From NCBI GenBank assembly GCA_017541665.1, contig JAFXYP010000008.1:49550-113549 (forward strand): DNA of 64,000 nucleotides. The letters run 5' to 3'. How positions within the stretch are numbered: position 1 is the stretch's first letter; each line of letters opens with the position of its first letter. The translations under genes and the position numbers were made by a program. Source of the DNA: Lentisphaeria bacterium. GTDB taxonomy: Bacteria > Verrucomicrobiota > Lentisphaeria > Victivallales > UBA1829. The notes under the pieces are model-generated. The model was not told the DNA's origin and did no database searches. It saw only the letters and a list, made by a program, of their open reading frames with translations. This document shows positions 56,716 to 64,000 of the stretch, in pieces.

Positions 56716-59700
56716 TCAATCGTTGCGGCGGTCCACAATGTCGGAGCGGTTGCGTCCGGCGGCGTATTCGATGAGGTTGAAGAGGAGTCTTCTGCACACC
56801 GGATCATTGTAGTTCGTGAGTCCGAGCGTGGAGTAGAAGATGGAGCCGGAACCGGTCTTCGCGCGACCGATGGCGGTGCCCATGCGGCATCCGAGCGAAT
56901 GCCACGCGCCGGCGATGAGCTCCTCGTCGCCCTCCATGATGATGGCGGAACGCGGATTGGAGACCGCGGCGTCGAACGCATAGTCGAGCACGGCGGGCTT
57001 CAGGAAGCCGTCGAACACCGGGTGGTCCTTGCAGAAGTACTGGCCGCCGACCCAGTTGTTGCCGAGTCGGAAATCGCCGAGGTACTTGAGGTTGCCGTTC
57101 GCGGCGGCGATGGTCGGGGCCCAGTTCGAAACGTCATTGAGGATGATGACCTGCGTGCCGCCCTTCGCGAGCTCGAGAACGGCGTTCACGTCGACGGAAT
57201 TGCCGTTCGGCGGGAAGCAGAGGACGTTGAAGCGCTGCGCGGTCTTCTTGGTCATGGAGATCGCCAGCTGCGCGGGGACGCCGCGGGAGAGTCTGACCGT
57301 GGCGGTGCCGTCTGCTGCGACTGCGACTTCCTTGCCGTCGACCTTGAAACTCAGCTGGTCGTCAGCCTTGGTCGGGCCTTCGATCTTGAAGTTGTAGTCG
57401 CCGTCGGCGTTCGGCATGTACTGGCCTTCGAGGAGGACGGTGTATCCGGCGGTCATAGGCACGTTCGGATCAGGCGTACCGCCGTCCGGGAGCGCCAGTT
57501 CGAGCTGGCGGATGTTGCGTTCGGCGCGCTTTTCGCCATCGACGAGGAAGGTCAGGCGGAACATGCCGGCCGTCCCGTCCGGGGTGGCGATGGAGTTCGC
57601 CTGGATCCTCTGCGGAACCGGGTAGCGCTGGGTCACGACGAGCACGTCGGGCTTCAGGTTGCTGCCGGGCTGGAAGGACTGGAAGTTTCCGCCCGCAGCG
57701 TTGAGGATGCTGACGAGGGACTGCTGGGGCTGTCCGCCGCGGCCGCCCATGCCGCCGCGACCTCCGCCCATGCCGCCGCCGAAACCGCCCTGACCGCCGC
57801 CGAAGCCGCCGCCGAAGCCGCCCGGCCCCTGCTGGCCCTGAGGTTGCGGATTCTCATAGACGGCATAGGTCTTGCCGGCGGGGAGCTGGATCTTCGAGTT
57901 GTCGACCGCGGTGACCTCCATTTCGCCCTCGGCCTTGGTGCCCTTCAGGAACGCCTTGATGACGGAAACGCCGGGCTTGTCGACCTGGATCTGGACGCGT
58001 TCGGCGAGGAGTTCGCCGTAGACGTCGCCGCCGGTGACCTTCACGGGCTGCTCCGACTCCCTGACGACCTTGCCGTCCTGGATGAGCTGGACGACCAGCG
58101 TGAATTCGCCGTTGAGGTTCTCTTCATTGATGATGTGGATGTCGGCGGAGACGGTGTTCGGGACGGTGAAGGACGGGGTGGGGGTATGAACGGCGAGCTT
58201 CAGCGGGGCGTTGTAGGCGCGGAGAATCGCCGGATCGCCCTTCGGGTTGCGGAAAGTGTCCACGACGCCGGAGTTGTTCTCGCGGAGCATGGCTTCCCAG
58301 CCGTTGATCGCGTAGCCGTCGGTAATGTTGTTGAGGCGGATGATCTCAATGCGGCGGCCCTGGTGGCGGATGCCGACCTTGCCGAGCTCGGAGGTGAAGG
58401 CTTCGACGGTCGGGTAGTCCTTGCGGAGCCCCTTCTCGTCGAGGTACTTGTTCATGCGCTTGTACCAGTTCTTGTAGTCCTCGCCGTCCATGCCGTCCTG
58501 GCCGATCTGCTTCAGTTCGTCCATGATGAGCTCGAGGCGCGGCGGGGTGGAGATGGCGCCTTCCTCGCCCCAGAAGACGAGCTCTTCCTTGTTCTGCGTG
58601 TAGTTCCAGTAGCGGGTGTTGTTCGTGTAATAGTTGGCGGGGTAGGAGATGTTCGGGCCGGTGGCGTTGTGGTTGTCGCGGAAGCCGACCTGGTACACCT
58701 TGTCGTCGAACGGCATGCAGTTCATCTTGTTGTAGTCTTCGACATTGATGCCCTCCTTGCTCCAGCCGCTGGTGAGGACCACGATGCGGGACGGGTCGTT
58801 CTGGTGCGTGAAGGAAACCATGCTGGAATACCAGTTCATGTCATGCTGCTCGCGGCCGAGACCGAGCTCGTTGATGAGGTTGTAGATGACGAGGGACGGG
58901 TGGGAACGGAATTTCTTCACCATGCGGCGGACGCGTTCCTTCGCGATCACGCGGCCTTCGGGCGACTGGCTGCCGGAGATGAATCCGCCGGGCTCGGCGT
59001 AGTACAGGAGTCCCTGTTTGTCGGCTTCCTGGAGCACGATGTCCTGGCCCATGTGGCGGTGGAAGTTCAGCATGTTCATGCCGAAGTCCTTCGCGGCCTT
59101 GATCTGTTTGGCGGCGTATTCGGGCAGGGGGATGGTGCCGGTGACGGGCCACCAGCCCCAGCTGATGGCGGACCGCAGCACGATGCGCTTGCCGTTGAGG
59201 CGGAACATGGCGTCCTTGCCGATTCCTTCGGGGCCGAACCAGCGGAACCCGAACGACTGAATCTCTTCTTCGTCGCCGATTTTCACGCTCATGGTGTACA
59301 GGTTCGGGTTGTCGAGGTCCCACAGTTCCGCGTTTTCGTACGTGAACTTGCGGGTGATGAGGTTTTCGCCGGGTTTCAGCTTGAAGGTTTCGCCCGCTAT
59401 GACCGGGACATTGTCCTGGACGAGCCGGACGGTGCAATCCTCCTCCACATCCTTGCCTGTGTCGTTGACCGCGGTGATTCGGACTTCGACCGTCTTCGGG
59501 TCGGGAGTGTTCATGATGTACACGTCGTCAATGTAGACGGGATCGGTGATCTCGAGTGAGACATGGCCGGTCACGCCGCCGACGGCGCGTCTGCCGTTCA
59601 GCTTGACTCCATTCCATGTGAACGGGATATAGTCGGTCCAGTCGTAGTCGCCGCCGGGGTTGGTGATACGGATATCGAGCGCGGCGGTGTCGCCTTTCTT

Positions 59701-60207
59701 GAGTTTTCCGGTGATATCGAGCACGAACTCGGTGTCGCAGGCGGAGTCGACGGCGAGCAGCTCATGGTTCAGGAAGATCTCGGCCTGGTAGGTGAGAGCG
59801 GAGAAGCGGAGGAACACCTTCCTGCCGGTCAGGTCCTGGTCGACCTTGAACGTGCGGCTCCACCAGGAAACGCCCTGCAGGGGCTGCCAGAAGTTCTTCG
59901 GGTCGATCGTGTAGTCCTTTTCCAGCGCGGACATGTCGGTGAAATACTGTTCGACCGTGCCGGGGACCGCGACGTCCTTGCGGTCCGCCTTGCCCAGAGC
60001 ATCCCATCCGCCGGTCGGCTGGTGGGCGGTCACCTGGTTGAGGGGGGTGCCGGGGACGACGACTTTTTCGGACTGCCACTGTGCGGCGGTGTCGCGCCAG
60101 AGCTTCCAGCCGTCGCCGGAGAGACTGACGACTTCTCGCGCGTCGGCGGTCTGCCAGAGCATTCCGGCAGCGGCCGCGAGAGCGAGGATGCAGATTGATT
60201 TTTTCAT
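56716..60207 (-). CDS. Secreted glycoside hydrolase family 2 enzyme with Gly-rich insertion
   Basis: 1163 residues. Signal peptide MKKSICILALAAAAGMLWQT-ADA. Sugar-binding domain with SWWSRTFKVDQDLTGRKVFL and FLRFSALTYQAEIFLN, an immunoglobulin-like domain, then the TIM barrel: FGMNMLNFHRH, acid/base Glu in YNLINELGLG (about residue 447), nucleophile region VFWGEEGA (about 548). The C-terminal 450 residues include a run of about 35 Gly-rich residues (GGFGGGFGGGQGGFGGGMGG and onward) and further beta-sandwich and Rossmann-like parts (VLVVTQRYP, TQVIILNDVSNWAP). GH2 members cleave beta-galactosides, glucuronides or mannosides. The specificity cannot be read here. Confidence 0.88.
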   Translation of the reverse strand: MKKSICILALAAAAGMLWQTADAREVVSLSGDGWKLWRDTAAQWQSEKVVVPGTPLNQVTAHQPTGGWDALGKADRKDVAVPGTVEQYFTDMSALEKDYTIDPKNFWQPLQGVSWWSRTFKVDQDLTGRKVFLRFSALTYQAEIFLNHELLAVDSACDTEFVLDITGKLKKGDTAALDIRITNPGGDYDWTDYIPFTWNGVKLNGRRAVGGVTGHVSLEITDPVYIDDVYIMNTPDPKTVEVRITAVNDTGKDVEEDCTVRLVQDNVPVIAGETFKLKPGENLITRKFTYENAELWDLDNPNLYTMSVKIGDEEEIQSFGFRWFGPEGIGKDAMFRLNGKRIVLRSAISWGWWPVTGTIPLPEYAAKQIKAAKDFGMNMLNFHRHMGQDIVLQEADKQGLLYYAEPGGFISGSQSPEGRVIAKERVRRMVKKFRSHPSLVIYNLINELGLGREQHDMNWYSSMVSFTHQNDPSRIVVLTSGWSKEGINVEDYNKMNCMPFDDKVYQVGFRDNHNATGPNISYPANYYTNNTRYWNYTQNKEELVFWGEEGAISTPPRLELIMDELKQIGQDGMDGEDYKNWYKRMNKYLDEKGLRKDYPTVEAFTSELGKVGIRHQGRRIEIIRLNNITDGYAINGWEAMLRENNSGVVDTFRNPKGDPAILRAYNAPLKLAVHTPTPSFTVPNTVSADIHIINEENLNGEFTLVVQLIQDGKVVRESEQPVKVTGGDVYGELLAERVQIQVDKPGVSVIKAFLKGTKAEGEMEVTAVDNSKIQLPAGKTYAVYENPQPQGQQGPGGFGGGFGGGQGGFGGGMGGGRGGMGGRGGQPQQSLVSILNAAGGNFQSFQPGSNLKPDVLVVTQRYPVPQRIQANSIATPDGTAGMFRLTFLVDGEKRAERNIRQLELALPDGGTPDPNVPMTAGYTVLLEGQYMPNADGDYNFKIEGPTKADDQLSFKVDGKEVAVAADGTATVRLSRGVPAQLAISMTKKTAQRFNVLCFPPNGNSVDVNAVLELAKGGTQVIILNDVSNWAPTIAAANGNLKYLGDFRLGNNWVGGQYFCKDHPVFDGFLKPAVLDYAFDAAVSNPRSAIIMEGDEELIAGAWHSLGCRMGTAIGRAKTGSGSIFYSTLGLTNYNDPVCRRLLFNLIEYAAGRNRSDIVDRRND

Positions 60208-60267
60208 TGTTTTCTTCCTGAATAGGGTGGGGGTTTGACGATTTGTTTTAGGAAATAATTTTTTGAT

Positions 60268-60295
60268 AATATAGCCTGCCGACCGCCTTTTTCAA
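60268..60295 (-). promoter_or_regulatory. Promoter of the GH2 gene
   Basis: On the minus strand TTGAAA (60295-60290), 16 bases, TATATT (60273-60268), about 60 bases before the ATG at 60207. Confidence 0.7.
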
Positions 60296-60497
60296 GCCGT
60301 TTCCGAAAAAATCGAATCGTTTTCGGGAAAACGTGCTGCGGATCACGGCCTCTCCGCGGGAGAGGGCAGGGCGGAAGTCCGAAATTGTCCGGCAAAGTCC
60401 CTTCTGTCCGCCGCACGACGGGAAACGCCCCTTCCGCACGCCCCGTCCGGCCCCCGAAAATGGCACAAAAAAGGGCGATTTTTCCTTTGGAACGAGG

Positions 60498-60526
60498 TTG
60501 AAAAATAGCGTTTGGCGTAGTATATT
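60498..60526 (+). promoter_or_regulatory. Promoter of the oad operon
   Basis: TTGAAA (60498-60503), 17 bases, TATATT (60521-60526). Between this and the divergent GH2 promoter lies a CCTCTC/GAGAGG inverted repeat (60349-60365) and no gene. Confidence 0.7.
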
Positions 60527-60605
60527 ATATGATTTAGAATTTATCCAAAAACACGATCGCACATCTCACATACTCAACCCCATACCCAAACAGGAGAAAA
60601 CCTAA

Positions 60606-60872
60606 ATGAACTTAGGCAGTCTGATTCTCGATGGCCTGGAAGCCATGGTCCTCGGAATGCTCTGGGTCTTCTGCTTCCTCTCCATCATGATCATTTGCAT
60701 GAAGGTGATGTCGAAGGCTCTGGCCCCCTTCTCGAACTTCCTCGAACCGGCCCCGCCGGCTCCGAAAAAGAAAAAAGCGTCCGGTGCAAAAGCCGGAGCA
60801 CTTTCTCCCGAAGACCGGGTCCGCGCACTGGCGGCCATCGAAGCCGTCAAGCTCTACCGCGCAGGGAAATGA
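60606..60872 (+). CDS. oadG: Oxaloacetate decarboxylase gamma subunit
   Basis: 88 residues, the usual size. One N-terminal membrane helix (LEAMVLGMLWVFCFLSIMII) with the family phrase 'GLEAMVLGM', then a Pro/Lys linker (PAPPAPKKKKAS) and a short helical tail (RVRALAAIEAVKLYRAGK). The gamma subunit anchors alpha to the membrane beta subunit and assembles the sodium pump. AGGAGA precedes the start. The full gene order gamma-alpha-beta follows. Confidence 0.85.
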   Translation: MNLGSLILDGLEAMVLGMLWVFCFLSIMIICMKVMSKALAPFSNFLEPAPPAPKKKKASGAKAGALSPEDRVRALAAIEAVKLYRAGK

Positions 60873-60922
60873 ACCGCTGGTTTCAAACAACATAACATAT
60901 TTCAAAACAAAGGCTACCCTTT

Positions 60923-62752
60923 ATGAAAAAAATCAAATTCATGGACTGCTCCTTCCGCGACGGATTCCAGTCCTGCCTCGGCGCCCGTGTCAAAACCGAT
61001 GACTTCCTGCCCGCCCTCGACGCGGCGGTGAAGGCCGGCATCAACTACATCGAAATCGGCGGCGGCGCCCGTTTCCAGGCCCTGTATTTCTACTGCCAGG
61101 AAGACGCGTTCGAAATGATGGACAAGTGGCGCGAGACCGTCGGTCCGGACGTGAACCTGCAGACGCTCTCCCGCGGCGTGAACGTGGTCGGCCTCTCCTC
61201 CCAGTCCACCGACATCATCCAGCTCCACGCCAAGCTCTTCAAGAAGCACGGCATCACCACGATCCGCAACTTCGACGCCCTGAACGACGTCCGCAACCTC
61301 GACGTCTCCGGGCGCGCCATCGCCGCGAACGGCCTGAAGCACCAGATCACCATCACCATGATGGGCCTCGCCCCCGGGCTCAACGAAGCCTACGCCCACA
61401 CCCCGAAGTTCTACGAAGACCGCCTGAAAGAGATCGTCAAGTCCGGCATCCCGTTCGACAGCCTCGCGTTCAAGGACGCCTCCGGCACCTCCACCCCGCA
61501 GACCGTATACGACACGATCAAAGCCGCCCGCGCCATCCTCGACAAGGAATACGGCGTCGGCGCCAAGGAAATCCAGTTCCACACGCATGACACCGCCGGC
61601 ATGGCCGTCGCCTGCAACTGGGCCGCCATCACCGCCGGCGCGGATGTAATCGACCTCGCCATGGCCCCGCTCTCCGGCGGCACCTGCGAGACCGACATCC
61701 TCACCATGTACCACCGCCTGCGCGGCACCGACTACACGCTCGACATCGACCCGGACAAGATCCTCAAGGTCGAAAAGGTCTTCAAGCAGTGCCTCAGCAA
61801 GTATTTCATGCCGCCCGAGTCCATGCAGGTCTCCCCCGAGATCATCTTCAGCCCGATGCCCGGCGGCGCGCTCACGGCGAACACCCAGATGATGCGCGAC
61901 AACAACTGCCTCGACAAGTACGACTCCTGCATCGAAGAGATGCGCGAAGTCGTCGCACGCGGCGGTTTCGGCACCTCCGTCACCCCCGTCTCCCAGTTCT
62001 ATTTTCAGCAGGCGTTCCGCAACGCCGTGATGGGCAAGAACGCCGACGGTTCCTGGAAGCTCGATCCGAACGGCTACGGCAAGATGGTCCTCGGCTACTT
62101 CGGCAAGACCCCGGTCGAGCCCGATCCGCAGGTCGTGAAGTGGGCGGAAGACCAGCTCCAGCTGCCTGTCACCACCAAGTCCGTCGTCGAACTCAACGAC
62201 GCCAATCCGAAGCTCGGCGTGAAGTTCAACACCGAACTCCTCCAGAAGAACAACCTCCCCGTGACCGAAGAGAACATCTTCATCGCCGCCGCCTGCGGCG
62301 ACAAGGGCATCGCGTTCCTGAAGGGCGACAAGCCGATGGGCATCCGCTACGCCGCCGACGCCGCCCCGAAGGCGAAGAACGACGTCCCGGCCGCCTACAC
62401 CGTCACGGTCGAAGGCAAGACCTTCAACGTCCAGGTCAAGGAAGGCGGCGTCATCACCGCCGACCTCGCCGGCCAGGTCACCGAAGGCGGATCCGCCAAG
62501 AAGGCTGCCGCTCCGGCCGCCGGTTCCGGCAACACCGTCGACATCAACAGCCCGTTCCCCGGCACCGTCACCAAGATCCTGGTCTCCGAAGGCGACGAAT
62601 TCGAAGCCGGCGATGTGATCGCCGTCGTCGAAGCCATGAAGATGGAAAACGAGATCAAGCCTGACAAGGCCGGCATCATCCGCGAGATCTGCGTCGATGT
62701 GAAGGCCGTCGTCACCTCCGGCCAGGCCCTCTTCAAAGTCGAGGAGAAGTGA
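60923..62752 (+). CDS. oadA: Oxaloacetate decarboxylase alpha subunit (biotin carrier and carboxyltransferase)
   Basis: 609 residues. The carboxyltransferase TIM barrel starts KKIKFMDCSFRDGFQSCLGA with the DxxxRDGxQS motif. FKDASGTSTPQ and QFHTHDTAGMAVA carry the catalytic Lys and the metal-binding His pair. A linker leads to a C-terminal biotinyl domain with VEAMKMENEI, whose central Lys is biotinylated. The enzyme moves CO2 from oxaloacetate (or a related acid) to biotin, and the beta subunit then releases it while pumping Na+. Substrate choice within the family (oxaloacetate, pyruvate type, methylmalonyl or glutaconyl) is not proven; the barrel fits oxaloacetate. Confidence 0.93.
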   Translation: MKKIKFMDCSFRDGFQSCLGARVKTDDFLPALDAAVKAGINYIEIGGGARFQALYFYCQEDAFEMMDKWRETVGPDVNLQTLSRGVNVVGLSSQSTDIIQLHAKLFKKHGITTIRNFDALNDVRNLDVSGRAIAANGLKHQITITMMGLAPGLNEAYAHTPKFYEDRLKEIVKSGIPFDSLAFKDASGTSTPQTVYDTIKAARAILDKEYGVGAKEIQFHTHDTAGMAVACNWAAITAGADVIDLAMAPLSGGTCETDILTMYHRLRGTDYTLDIDPDKILKVEKVFKQCLSKYFMPPESMQVSPEIIFSPMPGGALTANTQMMRDNNCLDKYDSCIEEMREVVARGGFGTSVTPVSQFYFQQAFRNAVMGKNADGSWKLDPNGYGKMVLGYFGKTPVEPDPQVVKWAEDQLQLPVTTKSVVELNDANPKLGVKFNTELLQKNNLPVTEENIFIAAACGDKGIAFLKGDKPMGIRYAADAAPKAKNDVPAAYTVTVEGKTFNVQVKEGGVITADLAGQVTEGGSAKKAAAPAAGSGNTVDINSPFPGTVTKILVSEGDEFEAGDVIAVVEAMKMENEIKPDKAGIIREICVDVKAVVTSGQALFKVEEK

Positions 62753-62755
62753 TCC

Positions 62756-64000
62756 ATGCGTAATTTCATTCTTGCAATCCTCTTCGCGGTCTTCTGCTCC
62801 GCCGGGCTTGCGTCGTCCGCACAGGACGACCTCGCCCAGCTCGGCGCGACCGCGAATCAGGCCCAGACGACCGCCGCCGATGCGACGCAGACCGCCGAAG
62901 CCGCGCAAACCGCGTTCCCGAAGACGCTGCCCCAGCTCGAGGCTGCCGTCCCGGGACTCCAGCGCATCAGCCAGATGTCCGAACCCGACGAATGCTTCGA
63001 CTGGTACAAGGACCCCGCCACGGGCCATGTGTACCTCGTCTACGTCTGGGGCAACGACTCCACGATGAGCAAGTATATGCTTGACGCCGATGCCGTCGCC
63101 GCGGAAAAGCGTGCCGCGGGCGATGAAGCCGGAGCGAAGATGGTGGAAGACAACGCCAGGAGCGTCGTCAAATCCACTCAGGACGCCAAAGGCTACGGAC
63201 TCGTCTACTCCGTCTCCTTCGCGAAGGGCAAGGACCTTCACGACGGACGCGAGATCCTGATCGTGAAACCGGTCAACCGCAGCAAGGGCAAAGTGATCCT
63301 CGCGCAGTCCATGGCCGTCGAGAACGTGAAAGACGGCCTGCTGGTCGCTTCCTCCCTCGAGACCGGCGACGTCGTGGCGGAGTTCCTGCCCATGATGAAC
63401 TTCAACGAGTCCGTCCGCGAAGGCGGCCAGGCGAAGTCCCTCCCGGGCTTCGGCACCGCCATCGGCAACCTCTGGCACAGCACCGGCATCTACGATATCT
63501 ACCGCCAGACGACCACCGATTTCTCCAAGACCTGGATCCTCGGCCTCGGACGTCTCCTCATGATGTTCGTCGCACTCGTCCTGCTCTACCTCGCCATCGT
63601 CAAGGGGTTCGAACCGCTCCTGCTCCTCCCGATCGGGTTCGGCGCACTCCTCGCGAACATCCCGCTCGCCGGCATCAGCGGCCCGGACGGGCTCCAGGGC
63701 ATGATCTACATGGTCGGCATCGAGTCCGGCGTGTTCCCGTGCCTCATCTTCATGGGCGTCGGCGCCATGACCGACTTCGGCCCGATGCTCGCGAATCCGC
63801 GCACGGCCCTGCTCGGCGCGGCTGCCCAGTTCGGCATCTTCGGCGCCCTCCTCGGCGCGCTCGCGCTGAACGTCGTCCCCGGCATCACGTTCAACATCAA
63901 GGACGCCGCGTCCATCGGCATCATCGGCGGCGCGGACGGCCCGACCTCCATCTTCGTGACCTCCCGCCTGTCTCCGTCGCTCCTCGGCGCCATCGCCGTC
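62756..64000 (+). CDS. oadB: Oxaloacetate decarboxylase beta subunit with N-terminal exported extension, 3' end outside window
   Basis: The frame is open to the window end (415 codons). Residues 1-20 are a signal sequence ([20 protein letters not shown]). Residues about 25-245 form an Ala/Gln/Asp-rich exported region ([40 protein letters not shown]). Then the real beta-subunit core begins: [73 protein letters not shown]. The Asp of GADGPT belongs to the sodium site. Beta subunits known to me start directly with the membrane part, so the extension of more than 200 residues is unusual. Confidence 0.88.
   Translation, partial: MRNFILAILFAVFCSAGLASSAQDDLAQLGATANQAQTTAADATQTAEAAQTAFPKTLPQLEAAVPGLQRISQMSEPDECFDWYKDPATGHVYLVYVWGNDSTMSKYMLDADAVAAEKRAAGDEAGAKMVEDNARSVVKSTQDAKGYGLVYSVSFAKGKDLHDGREILIVKPVNRSKGKVILAQSMAVENVKDGLLVASSLETGDVVAEFLPMMNFNESVREGGQAKSLPGFGTAIGNLWHSTGIYDIYRQTTTDFSKTWILGLGRLLMMFVALVLLYLAIVKGFEPLLLLPIGFGALLANIPLAGISGPDGLQGMIYMVGIESGVFPCLIFMGVGAMTDFGPMLANPRTALLGAAAQFGIFGALLGALALNVVPGITFNIKDAASIGIIGGADGPTSIFVTSRLSPSLLGAIAV

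Noticed and set aside
56617..59559. 980-codon plus-strand frame opposite the GH2 gene
   Set aside because: Low-complexity Val/Asp/Glu-rich translation with no domain. The minus strand carries signal peptide and catalytic GH2 motifs.
60914..63478. 854-codon minus-strand frame across oadA and oadB
   Set aside because: Shadow of the sodium-pump genes. No ribosome binding site or family likeness.

Overview
The window is high-GC bacterial DNA, read as a member of the PVC superphylum and most likely a Lentisphaeria/Victivallales-type bacterium. This is inference: it rests on the many PQQ-like beta-propeller proteins with Planctomycetes/Lentisphaerae-style 'PxFRG' starts, a Gly-rich secreted glycoside hydrolase and metzincin, an Na+-pumping oxaloacetate decarboxylase operon and a zinc-ribbon/TIR/Sel1 protein. 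Most promoters share a TTGANN-N16/17-TATATT form.

Left edge (1-4.8 kb). A GT87-type membrane glycosyltransferase runs off the left end. It is followed by a scar in which a fragment of an IS3-family transposase abuts the 3' half of a CAU tRNA. A zinc-ribbon/TIR/Sel1 gene comes next, broken by two single-A insertions.

Central operon (4.8-25.3 kb). This is the most striking metabolic locus. A secreted beta-propeller gene is followed by fourteen tightly packed, mostly ATGA-overlapping genes: ferredoxin, radical SAM enzyme, DUF116-polyprenyl synthase fusion, a small cyclase-fold protein, a squalene-hopene-cyclase-like protein with an intact DADD motif, beta-propeller proteins, Tat-type Fe-S proteins, a NapH-like membrane polyferredoxin, a 976-aa NuoE-NuoF-ferredoxin-NuoG(N) fusion, and an ABC transporter pair. 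I infer a pathway that makes a cyclised isoprenoid, couples it to NADH/ferredoxin electron flow across the membrane and exports or places it in the envelope. An aquaglyceroporin and a CobW-type GTPase follow.

Accessory signalling/conflict locus (27.6-41.4 kb). Minus-strand genes (YgjP-like zinc-ribbon peptidase, zinc-ribbon membrane protein, unknown 320-aa protein, double AAA+ ATPase with a Clp-like N-terminus) diverge from plus-strand genes (two unknown proteins, then a 1156-aa metallophosphatase-RelA/SpoT-SLOG-RyR multidomain protein, then an unknown membrane protein). The plus-strand promoter carries an inverted repeat over its -10 element. This looks like an undescribed nucleotide-signalling, possibly anti-phage, system.

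Right part (41.7-64 kb). A hybrid histidine kinase with two solute-binding sensor domains, alanine dehydrogenase, a secreted Gly-rich metzincin, a MmcQ/YjbR-EVE fusion, a YigZ-family protein and a GNAT acetyltransferase precede tRNA-Asn and tRNA-Met. Then come a WYL-ankyrin-TIGR04076 fusion, a secreted beta-helix protein, two tandem Sel1 membrane proteins, a large GH2 enzyme, and oadG-oadA-oadB, the last cut by the window end.
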